Translations under genes and position numbers: made by a program
Notes under the pieces: model-generated
Seen by the model: the letters and a program-made list of their open reading frames with translations, nothing else
What the model was told of the DNA's origin: nothing
The model's database searches: none
Shown here: positions 1 through 12,254 of the stretch, in pieces
Layout of the letters: every line of letters starts with the position of its first letter
How positions within the stretch are numbered: the stretch's first letter is position 1
Origin: Crotophaga sulcirostris
Taxonomy: Eukaryota > Chordata > Aves > Cuculiformes > Crotophagidae
Length of the DNA: 64,000 bases
Direction: 5' to 3'
NCBI GenBank assembly: GCA_013397455.1
Contig: VYZB01000295.1
Coordinates: 872,768-936,767 of the forward strand

Positions 1-630
1 CCACTTGAGGTGGCTTAGAGTGGGAGGGACTGTCAGAACAGCCAGACATCTCGTTCGAAAGTGAATTAATGATGGGAATGTTCCTCTGGTGAAGAGGATT
101 GTGTGAACCATGCCAGATAGAATCTGGAGAGCAGGGCACTGCAGCAGGAATGGCTCTGGTCTTGCCACTTCAAGGAAGAGTTCAGCCAGGAGGGGGTTTG
201 CCCTCAGCTCCTGCTGAAGATGTGCGTGGGAGCCCCTGCTAGAGAGGTCCCTGTGAGTCACCTTTTCAGGCTGGAAGCCTTTGCCCATTTCTACACCTGC
301 CAGGCTTGCCCCCCAGTTTCCCTTCCTCAAAGGCCAGGTTAAATACTCCCCAATTGGAATAAATGGGATTAACCCATTATTTTTAATTTCCTCCCCACAG
401 AGTGGATTTTCCATTGCTGAGTGGCCACAAAGAGAGGCTTGTGCCCACCGACACTTTAACCCTGCCCATACACATTCAGATCCAGGCTGGGAGCACCCCT
501 AGGGGCTCATGGTGCCCTGAACCCACCAATACCACTTCAGCTAGGGCAGAGGCTGGTTGCACGCTGCCTGTGGCTCACATTAGGGCTAGTCACTGTGACC
601 TGCCTGTAGCCACTGAGCCTTCCAGAACCT
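1..630. other. IGHMBP2 intron sequence, nothing recognised
   Basis: Left of the first CR1 fragment I see no exon, repeat or motif that I can name on either strand. The next IGHMBP2 exon (the KREK-type linker toward the DEAA box) is expected beyond the left edge. Confidence 0.5.
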
Positions 631-942
631 GAAGGGGGTCTACAGGAAAGCTGGGGAGGGGCTTTTTCCAAGGGCAAGTAGTGATAGGATGAGGGGAATG
701 GCTTTAAACTGGGAGGAGGAAGACTGAGATTGGGCATTAGGAATTCTTCACGATGAGTGCGGAGGCCCTGGCCCAGGTTGCTCAGAGAAGTGGTGACTGC
801 CCCATCCCTGGAGGTATTCCAAGGCCAGGTTGGATGGGGCTTGGAGCCCCCTGATCCAGTGGGAGGTGTCCCTGCCCACGGCGTTGGGGTGGAACTGGAT
901 GGGCTTTGAGGTCTCTTCCAACCTAAACCATCCCATGATTTT
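631..942 (+). mobile_element. CR1 LINE 3' fragment, type A
   Basis: 5'-truncated sense copy, from the AAAGCTGGGGAGGGGCT block to an imperfect 3' tip (AACCATCCCATGATTTT). Type A here means a 3' end with GGATGGGGCTTGGAGCCCCC and TGATCCAGTGGGAGGTGTCC. Confidence 0.9.
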
Positions 943-1112
943 GGGGCAACCCAGGGCACTGGCTGTAGCGACTGTCCTCTAAGAACATGCAAGAAAGGGC
1001 AGTTGTTCCTTGGTTTTAGGGACAAAGCAGCTTGCCTGGCCAGCAGACTGGGATCTACTTATCTAGAGAGCTGACTCTGGGATAACCCACACAGGAGATG
1101 TTGCAGGGACAC

Positions 1113-4100
1113 GTACAAAGGCCTGGTCGATGTCCTTCCTGATATCGGCCACGATGTGTGCGTTGTCGCCCCGGGCCAGGACTGCATCCAAGGAATGCTG
1201 CTGGATGGGTTCCAGCAGGCGGGCAGGGTGCCCAAGGCGCAGGATGTGCGCTTTGGAGCCAGCCAGCCTTTCCACCAGATTATCCACAGCAACGTTGGAA
1301 GGGGCACAACACAGGACCTGCGAGGGAAGAAACCAAGCCTCTTACTGCCAAGCACGGCAAAACATGGGAGTGAGAGCATCCAGGCAGGAAAACACTCAGG
1401 AGGGAGAGGGAGACCAATACATCTACTGGGAATAAACCACTGGCATCTCCACAGCCTCTGGGCACCAAAGGAATTTCTCACCTTGCTTTAAGCACTAGTG
1501 CAGGGTCTTCAATAAAGAGCAAACCTGAGCTTTGAAGCTTCTGTTTGCACCCAGTTTCAGCTGATGAAGAAGCTCCTTGGTCCCTGCAAGCCAGGCCAGA
1601 CCCTGCAGTGTAGCACAGCTGCTACAGAACCTGCTCCAGCTGCCAGGAAGCCCAATGAGATGGCAAAATAAAGCAAGGCGACGGCTGCGGTACCCACCTT
1701 CAGGCCTTGCTGTACAGCTTGCAAGATGATCTCCACCAGTGTTGTGGTCTTTCCTGTGCCAGGTGGCCCATGGACAATAGCAAGCTCCCTCTGTGCCAGC
1801 GAGAAGGTGACGGCCTCCCTCTGCGATGCGTCCAGTGAGTCATTGTAAAGCTTCAGAGGCTCTGGGGAGACAGTGGGAGAAGCACTGGGACCTCAGCCTG
1901 AACCAGGGTGCTTGCTGAGAAGCACAAAACCGTGAACCCAAACCAGCAGCTGACCCAAGTCAACTGGATATGGATAAAGTTCCTGGGGAGGAGGGCAGGC
2001 TGTGTGTCAGTCAGGGCTCTTTTAGCCACCTGGGGGGTAAAAGTAGGGTTTGCTATCATTTCAGATCGAACAGGCTGGCACATCCTGCATCTGTGTTTTC
2101 CCCCTTCTCTCTCCCACTCTGCTCTTTTGCCAAAGGTGCAGGAATTACACTGATGTCACCACAGGACCTGGGTTTGTTACTGCACTCGGTGAGGGAGGGG
2201 ATTCTGCCCCTCTGCTCTGGTGAAACCTCATCTGGAGCCCTGTGTCCATTTCTAGAATCATCAACATAAAGGAGGATATGGAACTGTTGGAATGGGTCCA
2301 GAGATGATCCAAGAGAATGGTTTCGAGCTGCAAGATGGGAAACTGAGATGAGATCTTGGGGAGAAATGTCTTCCTGTGAGGGTGGGGAGGCCCTGGCCCA
2401 GGTTGGCCACAGTAGCGGTGGCTGCCCCATCCCTGGAGGTGTTCAAGGCCAGGTTGGATGGGGCTTGGAGCCCCCTGATCCAGTGGGAGGTGTCCCTGCC
2501 CATGGAACTGGATGGGCCTTGAGGTTCCTTCCAACCCACACCATTCTGTGTTTCAGTTGTGAAAGCTCATCTGTGCAGGGACTTCACAGCAGTTAAAGAC
2601 TCATTTACTGGCTACACCACCAGACATGTAGGACCTCGCAGGTGTGGAGGTTGCCATGGGCTTGTTTTAAAGGTGAGCCATCATATTTAGTTAAACCTTC
2701 AGTAAACAGAGCCGAGAAAGTAGTTGGATCTTGCGAACAGATCGCTCTGATTGCAGTTAAACCCCACACAGCGCCAGTGAAAAGGCAGCAGGAAAAACCC
2801 CAGCATCTGTGAGCAGGAAAGAGCAGCCCTGTTCAGCTCAGCTGCAAAGGGGAAGGCAGGGAGAGCTAAAACAGGCAATAGAAATGATGAAAACTAAAAT
2901 TAGCTTGGGCTTTAATGATCAGGAAGGGGAAAAAGGGAGAGGAATACGCAAACTGCATTAGGAGAGAATTGGTTTCACTGCAGACTGAATTCTCCCAGGC
3001 TGCCTTCTGCCTCCCAGATTTATCTCATTTAAACCCTTATTTATCCTTATCCCCCATAATCCTGCCGCCAAGCTCCTTGTTCGTTATGGAAGTTAATTAC
3101 AGCAGAGATGGTGACTCATTATACTGAGGTTTACCAAAAATAATGTTCCCACAAAAGCTTATGTAAGATGAATCTCTGGGCACTGTGGGTTTCAGCTCTA
3201 CCTTTGCATAAAGGGCTTGATGAAAAGCATGAGGGTTCCTTCTGGCTTCAGGGGGGTTAACTCGTACACAGCTCCCATGAAACATCTGGTGTAGATTCCC
3301 ACAAGGGAACGAGGTGTCTAGGCTAAACAATGTGTTCAAAAGGTGCCTGCTGTGGCCAATGGCATCTTGGCCTGTATTAGAAACAGTGTGGCCAGCAGGA
3401 GCAGGGAAGAGATTGTGCCCCTGGACTCAGCAACTGGTGAGGCTGCACCTTGAATCCTGGATTCGGTTTTGGGCCTCTCTCTCCAAGGACCTTGAGGGCC
3501 TGGAGCGTTTCCAGAGAAGGGAACGGAGCTGGGGAAGGGGCTGGAGAACACAGGTTGTGGGAGTGGCTGAGGGACCTGGGGCTGTTTAACCTGGAGAAGA
3601 GGAGGCCAAGGGGAGACATCATCACTGTCTACAACTGCCTGAAAGGAGGTTGTGGTGAGGTGGGTGCTGGTCTTGTCTCCCAGGTGATGGGACAAGAGGA
3701 AATGGCCTCAAGTTGCATCAGGGGAGGTTTAGACTGGATACCAGGAAAATCTTCACTGAAAGTGTTCTCAGGCATGGGCAGAGGCTGCCCAGGGAGGTGA
3801 TGGAATCTCCTTCCCTGGAGGGATTTAAAAGCCAGGCACATGAGATGCTTGGGGATCTTACTTAGTAGTGGGCAGGTACGGTTGGACTCAATGATCTCAA
3901 AGGTCTTTTCCAACCAGGCGATTCTATGATTGGTGAGGAAGAGAAATGAGACTGAAGGTGTTTTTCCCTGTTAACCCACTTCTTGCTTTGTACATTGTGT
4001 TTGAGTTGGTGGGCTGATGACTAAGAAGAGCAGGAAGCATCCCATGAGCTGGGGAGAGAGAAACAGCTTAAACTGAAAGGCATTTCCCACAATGAGGAAC

Positions 4101-7100
4101 AGCTGGGATGTGGGAGTCATTGATGCTTCCTTCCTCAAGGAATGAGGTCAGAAATGGGCTTCTCTGCATGCACACACACCTGCTTCCCTCTCAATCACAG
4201 GCTGCCAGGAGCTGCTGTGTGGGCAGGCTGGGCCATGTGCTCTCTTCTGGCTGGGCAGTTAGCAGTGAGGAGGAGGACAGAGCCTCAGGCTGGATGGGGC
4301 TTGGAGCATCCTGATCCAGTTGAAGATGTCACAGATAAGGCAGGGGGGTTGGAACTGGATGGACTTTGAGTTCCTTTCCAACCCAAACCATTCTATGATT
4401 TTATAGGATGCTGTGGCTCCTCTCTAAACACCATGTGGGCTCCAAGTGGGCTGACATGGAGAAATGTAGTTTGTTTGACTCTGGCAGGGTGGCCAAAGTG
4501 CTCTTTATAATCATCAGACTTCTCCAGATGCTCCCAGACTCCCACTAGCCCAGCTTTAGCCCCATGGTTGCCTCCTGCTCTGCCCCAATTCATCCTCCGA
4601 TGCAGACCATGGAGAGAACAAAAGTACATCTGCATCCTTGGGTCTGGCAGGGATGGGTCTCCCTGGTGGTCAGGTAACTCAGCCCCTAATGTACAACTTT
4701 ATTTAGGAGGGTAGTACTGAAAAAACATCACCTTGGCCAGCAATGTTAGTCCTCTGACAACATTTAACGGTGTAGACTTGCATCAGGGGAGGTTTAGATT
4801 GGATGTTAGTGAAAATTTCTTTACTGATGAAGTGGTGAAGCCCTGGCAGAAGCTGCTCAGAACAGTGGTGAAGTCTCCATCCCTGGAGGTGTTCAAAAAC
4901 GGTGTAGCTATGGCACTTCAGGACATGGTTTAGTGGGCGTGGTGGGGTTGGGCTGATGGTTGGACTGGATGAGCTTAAAGGTCTTTTCCAACCTCAATGA
5001 TTCCATTTAAGATTTTTACAAGTGACTTCTCACACGCATTGGATGTGGTGCCATGTAACTGAAGGAGTTCTGGTAGAAACCCTTGTGGCTCCCCTGCACT
5101 CTGCCTGCTGGGACAGCTTTTCCTGGGGATGCCCCTGCCTTTAAGCAGGCTTTTTTTCCTTCATCTTTTCCCTCTTTAATCGTCTTTCCACAGAAATGAG
5201 CACAATCAGATGCCCAGCCATGCCTTTTGCAAGGCATAGGAGCACATGAGCCAGCCAGTGCCTGGGCACAGAGGTGATCACCCCTTGCTTTCTCTGGACC
5301 AGGATGAGCTGGAAGCTGTCAGCGATCCACACAGGATTGTGCCTACAACAAAGCATTATCTCCGAAAGAAGAATGTGTCCACGCAGCCAGCAGAGCGATG
5401 GTGGCCTCTGCTGGCAAGCAAAGCCTCTCCATGCACCCACAGTACACAAGGGTGCTGGGTCCCTGCAGATGCTGTGAGCAGGGAAGGGTTTCTTGTAGGA
5501 GATCTCTGGTATGGAAGCTATAAAGGCTTTTGGGCTATGAGCACAGGTTACAGTGGAAGACAGCCAAGCACAGCATTTGTTATGGATGGGCTTCTAGATT
5601 TTGCTTCTCAGAGGGTCCAGTGAGAGCAGCAATCTTGTTCAGTTTGTTGGAAAGCCTGTTCTCCCACTTGGTTCCTTGCTTGAGGCAGCAAAGTAGGGGT
5701 TGGAAGTGCTTTGTGGTGGGGAGAAGCCCCATTCAGAGATGTAGATCCCATCTGTTCACTGGTGACATCTCCATGTGCTCCTATTGACTGCTCCATGGGT
5801 CAGTCTTCCCAAAGCCTGTCCAGTGGTTGTGGAGATTTATTCTGATGAGAAGATTAGTACAAACTCATCTCAGGCTTCTTGGGGTCAAAAGCCTGGCATT
5901 TTTGATCCCTAATTACTGAAAAGGATCGTGCATGAGTCCATGCCCCAAAACATGCTCCCAAGACACTGTTCTGGTGGGAGTCATGCCTGTAGGTATTACC
6001 ACTGGGAGGGACTCATCCCCCAGCAGAGAGCAGGGTTTTAATAGAGTCATGGAATGGTTTGGGTTGGAAGGGACCTCAAAGCCCATCCAGTTCCAACCCA
6101 CTGCCATGGGCAGGGACACCTCCCACTGGATCAGGGGGCTCCAAGCCCCATCCAGTCTGGCCTTGAACACCTCCAGGGATGGGACAGCCACCACTTCTCT
6201 GGGCAACCTGGGCCAGGGCCTCCCCACCCTCACAGGAAAACATTTCTCCCTAAGATCTCATCTCAGTCTCCCCTCTTGCAGCTCAAAACCGTTCCCCCTT
6301 GTTCTGTCCCTGCACTCCTGGAACAAGAGCCCCTCCCCAGCTTTCCTGGAGCCCCGTTCACTACTGGGAGGCTGCTCTAAGCTCTCCCTACAGCCTTGTC
6401 TTCTCCAGGGTGAACAACTCCAACTCTCTCAGTCTGTCCTTGTACAGGAGGTGCTCCAGCCCTCGGATCATCTCTGTGGCCTCTTCTGGACCTGCTCCAA
6501 CAGCTCCATTACCTGTTTTTCTCCCCTTCTGTGTTGGAGCATCTACCTGGGAAGCACTTTCTGTCTTCTGCAGACACTTCCCACCTCTGTGAGGTTCTGT
6601 TCTGTTTGCAGTGAACCTGCCCCTATGTCCAAAGGTGTGCAGGGCACTGGGGAATGGCATGTGCATCATGTGGGATTCATCTGCCTGCTGCTGAGTGCCT
6701 TCCCCTTCAGCTTGGCAGAGGTCAGCAGCTCAAGGCACCTTGCAGGACCTATTTAAAGTCAGAGCCATTATTATTTAATTCCTGGCTACTGTAACATCTT
6801 TCCAGGTGGGGGGGAAAGGAGCTATAAACCAAGAAGGTAAATGGAAGCCCCTTACACCCTGCCAGAACACTTTGCTGTTCCCAGGTGATGTGCTGCTGTC
6901 TCGGATTGCATCTCCTCTGTCTGCTGTGGCTGAATGTTCCTGCTGATCCAAATTCTCAGCGCTGGGGAGATGAAAAATTCATCTCTGTGCTCAGTTTGGC
7001 CCATCAATTTGGGGGAAAAGGAACTTTTCTTCATTAGAGAAGCAGCTACGCTGCCGCAAGGGGAAAAGCGGAGTTGAAGCCACTATGAAAGGCAGTTCAT

Positions 7101-10100
7101 TAAAATTTAATGCTTTTATCTAATATTAAAAACCTGAGTGCAATGAGATCCCAAGAGAGCCAAAAGGCTGAGAGCTCTGACTCTCACTAAGCTCAGCGCT
7201 TAGAACTGTGGAGATAAGACTGCACTGACACAAATTCTTTGTCCCTGGTGTATTCTACTGAAAGCCTGGACTGGAGGCTGGGGAATCATGGAATGGTTTG
7301 GGTTGGAAGGGACCTCAAAGCCCATACAGTTCCACCCCCCCTGCCAAGGGCAGGGACACTTCCCACTGGATCAGGGGGCTCCAGGCGCCATCCAACCTGG
7401 CCCTGAACCTCCAGGGATGGGGCTGCCATCACTTCTCTGGGCAACCTGGGCCAGGGTCTCACCACCCTCATGGTGAAGAATTTCTTCCTAACGTCTAATC
7501 TAAACCTTCCCCTGTCCAGTTTAAAGCCATCTTCCCCCTTGTCCTGTCACTGCAGGTCCTTGTAAAAAGCTTCCCACTCCCAGCTTTCCTGGAGCCCCTT
7601 TCAGTGCTGGGAGGCTGCTCTAAGGTCTCCCCATAGCCTTCACTTCTCAAAGCTGAACAACCCCAACTCTCTCAGCCTGTCCTTGTACAGGAGGTGCTCC
7701 TGCCCTCAGGTCATCTCTGTTGCCTCCTCTGGTCCCTTTCTAACAGTTCCATGTCCTTATGTTGGGGATTCAACAGAATGGCAGTGTCTGGAAGAGAAGA
7801 ACTGCTGTGGGCAACCAAACAGTAACCAAACTACAGATTATGTGGCAGCTGCGAGCACAGAGCGCAAGGATCTGTGGTGGGAGGAGATTGAGCAGAGCCC
7901 TGGCCAGCACAGGACCAGGAGGGATGGTGTCACCCATGGGTCGCTGCCGGGTGGGGAGACCTGAATGCCTCTCTGTGGCTTGGATACAGGCTGACAGCCC
8001 GAGCCTGCCAGGAAGCTGGATTCCCCCTCAGCCTTTGTTCTCTGATTTCTGCAGCCCAGCTGCTGTTTCCCTTCTGCCGAGGGATGTTTTTCATCAGCAG
8101 TCGCTGAGCACTTGGACATTCTGCTGATCATAGGCTCTGGTTTTCCACGGCTGCTCTGAAAGGGTGAGCTGTGTTATTTCATCTTTCATTTTTCCAAAGA
8201 CTTGCGTCAAAAAAGTTCCGAGTAAAAAGGGGGTTCTGCTTACATGCAATTTTTTTGACAGCTGTTGGCAAGAACAAGTGGTGAGGTTTGAAGTATTTGA
8301 TGAAAGCAAAGCACTCTAAACATCTCCAGCTCAACAAACATGACCACAAGGCTGTACAAACAGAAATACATCTGTTCCCATGCTTTTTCCAACTAGTAAT
8401 TCCACCCCACAGCCGCTTAACTCCCATGAAGGCAGAGTTATTGGATTTTCAATGTAGAAGCAGTGCTGGTAGTTTCTGATCTTTGAGGTTTACAGATGGG
8501 ATTGGGGCAGAAAGCAAATACAAAATGCCTCATAAAGTAAACGGAATTTCAGACTTGTGAACGTGAGTAAATGGATTTCTGCATCACAATTCCTGCTTCT
8601 TTCAAGCCAGAATTCAGCTTCATTTGGGACACTAAGAGAAGTGAGCATTAGCGAGCTGAGTAGTCTCCCTTCCAGTGATGACAAGTGGCTTTACAACAGA
8701 AAAGCTTGACAACTGACCCATGAACTTGTATTGAGAAGTGTTCACTCCTGCCAGTTGCTCGCATCTGATACTCGGGTCTCTCCTGGAGCCAAGCTGCATG
8801 GTTGATGTGGATAAAAACTTCAAAGGTCAGAGTTACTTGTGTTTCTGTGGGCAATTTCATGGTATGAGGCTTGAACTGAGAGCCCCCAAGTGCTCTTTTC
8901 AGCTGCTTAGCCCCCAAGACTGGACTTGGAAGCCTAGATGAGGAGTAACAGCAGTACAGTGTGGGAAATACCTGCACAGGCATCACTTAAGGTTCTGTCA
9001 CATCTGACAGAGGCAAAGAGCCATTGGAAGAGTTGAGCATCCTCCTCACTGGGCAATGGCAGAGCGCAGAGTCCTCAGCCTGTGTGTAGGGAACTTTAGG
9101 CTTCGCTGCTTGCTCTGGGGACTGAAGATTTCCACCTCCACCCTCCTTTCCCACAATAACTTTCCAGGCTTTTGCTTAAAACCTGTATGAGAGCAGCTCT
9201 CAACAGTCCATTGGGAAAAGCTCTCTACCTGCATAACCCTCAGCTTCACATACTAAGGTAGACTAAAGCCAGCAACAGGCTCTGAGCGCGTGCTTGGTTG
9301 TGAGGGTCCAGGGGCTCTGACCTTCAGGGTGCAGAAAACTCCTCCAGAAGGACCAATCTAGCCCCTGGTACAAAGTCTTACAAAGAAGCATCCTTACTTG
9401 TTTCGCTGAATGTGCTCGGATCAGCAGAAAAGAAGAGGACGTCGATCAGATCGGAGGCCGGGCCGCCACGATACTGCCTGAGTGCATTTAAAGCTCTGTT
9501 GAAAAAGAAAACAGTCAGGTTACTGCACAGCACAAACTCCTTCAGTGAGCCCGTGCCCCTTAGGGTCTGAGGCCAAAAGATTGCGCACAGATTCAGCTCT
9601 TCCAAAGCTGAAAAGGGTTATTCCACAGCAGATCAATCCTGTCCCATCGCTGTATCCCCCAGCCCAGCCAGACTTCCACTTTCTGCTGTTATTCAGGTTT
9701 GATTCAGTCAGACCCTATGCCAAGCCAAATCGTGGAATAGTTTGGGTTCGACCTCAAAGCCCATCCAGTTCCATCCCCCTGCCATGGGCAGGGACACCTT
9801 CCACAGGATCAGGGTGCTCAAAGTCCTATCCAACCTGGCCTTAAACACCTCCAGCATGTTCATTCAGCAGTGAGCTACTCACTTCTCCTGCTGGGATGGA
9901 AAAGGCTCCACACTGTGCCCAGTGAGGAGCAGAGGTGATTCAACACTGGACCAAAATATGTGTGGGATGAGGGAGAAGCAGGATCACACCAGCCAGCAGG
10001 TGGATGAATTTAGGCTGTTGTGATGCTGTAGTGCAACAGATCTGAGTTATCTCAGTGTGGGTAGTAGAGCCACTGTAGGAATAAGTGGAATACGACAGGA

Positions 10101-12254
10101 AAGGAGAGAAACTGAACCCAGTGAAGTAAACCAAGATCGCTCAGGTTGCCCAGAGAAGCTGTAGCTGCCATATCCCTGAAAATGTTCAAGGCCAGGCTGG
10201 ATGGGGCTTGGAGGCCCCTGATCCAGTGGGAGGTGTCCCTGACCAGGCAGGGGGTGGAACTAGACGGACTTTGAGGTCCCTCCCAACCCAAACCATTCCA
10301 TGATCTGTCTCAGAAGAGCTTTTCCAGAATAAACAGTCCATTTCCAAACAGCTGTTGCCTTCCAGAGCAGAGTGACTGTAGGAGAGTGGCAGCCTTGCAG
10401 CCCTTACTTTCTCAGCCTGTTGTAGGTGACATCGTTGGCCAATTTCAGGAGGCGGAATGAGCTCTCTTGGTCCAAGCTCAGCAGGCCATCACGGGACTCC
10501 TCGAAGGCGACAGTCACAGCTTTGGAGGTGACACGTGTTACAATTCCGGTGGAGAGTGGATCGCCCTGGCCAGCACCCTCGTAAAGGCCCACAATGTCTC
10601 CTGCAAAAACACATTTGAAAAGAGAGCATGAAGTGCGGTACATACTTGGAAAAGAAGTTCTTTTGGGAGAGCAGCCCCAATGCACAGTCTAGGGTGGACA
10701 GCAGGAACATCTACACCAACCACAGCTCCAGCACTGTGTTCCCTGCCAAGGTCAGAACAGAGGAGACCACCCTTCTCTCTGCTGATAGAGCTGCTCAGAA
10801 AGCCAGCAGGCTTTCACGCAGACCTTGAGAGAACCTGACTTCTCTGACAAACCCTTTTATACCCAGTTTGGTTTTTAAGACCACCTGAGGGGTCTGTGTG
10901 ACCCTGTGTGCCTCCCAGGCAACTGCCATGCACCAGCCAGCAGAACTGAGACACCAGAGATGCTTAAGGACTTGCTACAATTTTTCACAGTCACTGTGAG
11001 ATGATGGAATAGTTGAATTATGTTGTGTGATTATGAAAGCTAAAAGAGGGGAGACTGAAATGAGGTATCAGAGATAAATGTTTTCTTGTGAGGTGATGAG
11101 GTCTTGGCACAGGTTGCCCAGAGAAGTCACTTAGAATCCTGGAGCCCTTTCAGTACTGGAGGCTGCTCTAAGGTCTCCCCACAGCCTTCTCTTCTCCAGG
11201 CTGAACAATCCCAACTCTCTCTGTCTGTTCATGTATGGGAGGTGCTCCAGCCCTTGGATCATCTCTGTGGCCTCCTCTGGACTCGTTCCAACAGCTCCAT
11301 GTCCTCCTTATGTTGGGGATTCTGGGGACTCCAGAAGTGGACACAGCACTCCAGGTGAGGTCTCACCAGAGCGGAGCAGAGGGGCAGAATCCCCTCCCTT
11401 AACCTGCTGGCCACTTACCCGGCCCGAAGCTGTTACAGGGCAGCTCGGCGTTGGAGTCCCATCTTCCAGGCTGGAACGTGACGAGCAGCCGCCCGTAGAG
11501 GCCGGTTCTCTGGTTGGCAGCTTGGAGCCTGAGCAGGCAGACGCCGCGGCGCTGCAGCTCCTTCAGGGAGACGCTCTCCTGCCAGGCCCTGGGAGCCACA
11601 CATGGGCGTCAGAACCATTCTGTGTTCTGGAGCGGAGCTGAGAGTCAAAGCTCCGGAAGACAGAACCAAAAAAAGACTGGGAGGAGATGGAAAAGAAGGG
11701 GAAGAGGGATGAAAAAGAGCCATCGGCTCGTTGAAGCACTGGCTGTGGGGTGATGGGACTGGTTTGGCTGCCACGGGTGTGTTTTGGGAACCAGGCGATG
11801 CTCACAAGGCCTGGAGAAGGGGTGACATTGGGCTGTGTCTGTTCTCCTGCGGGGGCCAGGAAACCCTGGGGGTGCTGGCAGCGTCCCTATGGGTGCCAGC
11901 AGGGTTCCCTATAGATGACACCAAGCCCTGGCGATGCCAGCAGGGTCCCTATAGGCGCCAGATGGCCCCGAAGGTGACACCAGGGTCCCTATGGGTCCCA
12001 TCAAGGCTCCCTAGGGATGCCAGCAGGGGCCCTATAGGTGCCAGCCGGCCCGGGGGTGCCAAAAATGTTCCTTATAGGTGTCAGAAAGGTTTCCTGTAGG
12101 TGCCAGCCGGCCCTAGGGGTGCCAGCAGGGTCCCCTATGGGGTCGCTGTGTGTTCCCAGCCCGGGTCCCGCCCGCACCTGCTCTGTTCCAGCTCGCTCTC
12201 CCGCTCCTCCCGCAGCAGCTCCAGCTGCCGCTCCACCGCCTCCGCCGCCGCCAT
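1113..12254 (-). CDS. IGHMBP2: IGHMBP2 (SMUBP2) SF1 helicase, first six coding exons, partial
   Basis: ATP-dependent 5'-3' RNA/DNA helicase of the UPF1-like SF1 group, linked to ribosomes and translation. Exons read on the minus strand: 12254-12178, 11588-11419, 10600-10408, 9495-9398, 1861-1698 and 1317 to about 1113. All have AG/GT borders and the frame stays open across every junction. About 300 residues are visible. The N-terminal part contains [25 protein letters not shown] and DIVGLYEG (domain 1B region), then [14 protein letters not shown]. Exon 5 holds the Walker A motif [10 protein letters not shown] after the Q-motif-like [10 protein letters not shown]. Exon 6 holds [17 protein letters not shown] and RKDIDQAFV. 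The start is the first ATG of a short exon ([14 protein letters not shown]), matching the length of the family N-terminus. The exon 6 donor could be at 1113 or 1117. DEAA box, R3H domain and zinc finger lie beyond the left edge. Intron 4 is about 7.5 kb and rich in CR1. Confidence 0.95.
2189..2552 (+). mobile_element. CR1 LINE fragment, type A, internally deleted
   Basis: Sense copy starting at the GAGGGAGGGGATTCTGCCCC block. About 200 bases of consensus are missing between the AGATGATCC block and the ATGGTTTCGAGCTGCAAGA block near 2305. Confidence 0.9.
2553..3339. other. Unique IGHMBP2 intron 4 sequence
   Basis: No repeat or exon recognised. Short open frames on both strands lack splice context or similarity to anything I know. 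Confidence 0.4.
3340..3933 (+). mobile_element. CR1 LINE, type B, longer copy
   Basis: Sense copy of nearly 600 bases, from the GGCATCTTGGCCTGTATTAGA block through GGAGGTTTAGACTGGATA and GTCTTTTCCAACCA to ATTCTATGATT. Type B ends in GGACTCAATGATCTCAAAGG rather than the type A tail. Confidence 0.9.
4278..4402 (+). mobile_element. CR1 LINE 3' tip, type A
   Basis: Short sense fragment beginning at GGCTGGATGGGGCTTGGAGC and ending ACCATTCTATGATTTTA. Confidence 0.85.
4777..5007 (+). mobile_element. CR1 LINE 3' fragment, type D
   Basis: Sense copy with GTGGTGAAGTCTCCATCCCT, TTCAAAAACGGTGTAGCTAT and GGACTGGATGAGCTTAAAGG, a third 3' end distinct from types A and B. Confidence 0.85.
6040..6518 (-). 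mobile_element. CR1 LINE, type A, antisense to the plus strand
   Basis: Nearly intact 3' half, from the tip (GTCATGGAATGGTTTGGG) to the CTGGACCTGCTCCAACAGC block. The open frame at 5932-6756 is mostly its translation. Confidence 0.92.
6520..7279. other. Unique IGHMBP2 intron 4 sequence
   Basis: AT-richer stretch between two CR1 copies. No exon, repeat or motif recognised. Confidence 0.4.
7281..7770 (-). mobile_element. CR1 LINE, type A
   Basis: Minus-strand copy from the tip GAATCATGGAATGGTTTGGG to the CATGTCCTTATGTTGGGGAT block, of the same extent as the copy at 6040. Confidence 0.9.
7771..9397. other. Unique IGHMBP2 intron 4 sequence before exon 4
   Basis: About 1.6 kb, AT-richer than the flanking CR1 blocks, with no repeat, RNA gene or extra exon that I can identify. 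Confidence 0.4.
9729..9856 (-). mobile_element. CR1 LINE 3' tip, type A
   Basis: Minus-strand tip fragment in IGHMBP2 intron 3, from TCGTGGAATAGTTTGGGTTC to CCTTAAACACCTCCAGC. Confidence 0.85.
10136..10306 (+). mobile_element. CR1 LINE 3' fragment, type A
   Basis: Plus-strand fragment starting at CAGGTTGCCCAGAGAAGC and ending ACCATTCCATGATCT, about 100 bases from IGHMBP2 exon 3. Confidence 0.87.
11038..11134 (+). mobile_element. CR1 LINE internal fragment, inverted relative to its neighbour
   Basis: Plus-sense block (AGAGGGGAGACTGAAATGAG to GCCCAGAGAAGT) joined within a few bases to a minus-sense CR1 block. The two blocks are neighbouring parts of the consensus, which suggests inversion within one copy. 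Confidence 0.8.
11137..11413 (-). mobile_element. CR1 LINE fragment reaching the IGHMBP2 exon 2 splice donor
   Basis: Minus-sense block from CCTGGAGCCCTTTCAGTACT to AACCTGCTGGCCAC. Read with the gene, the donor GTAAGT at 11418-11413 runs straight into CR1 GGCCAGCAGG, so the element begins at about intron position +6. Confidence 0.85.
11862..12145. repeat. Minisatellite in IGHMBP2 intron 1 beside the promoter
   Basis: Degenerate tandem array with units of about 25-30 bases on the pattern GGTCCCTATAGGTGCCAGCA. Roughly ten imperfect units lie 30 bases from the exon 1 donor and about 110 bases from the shared promoter. Confidence 0.85.

Noticed and set aside
5932..6756. Open frame of 274 codons on the plus strand
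   Set aside because: Most of it is a translated minus-sense CR1 copy; the same peptide strings recur in many other CR1 copies in the window.
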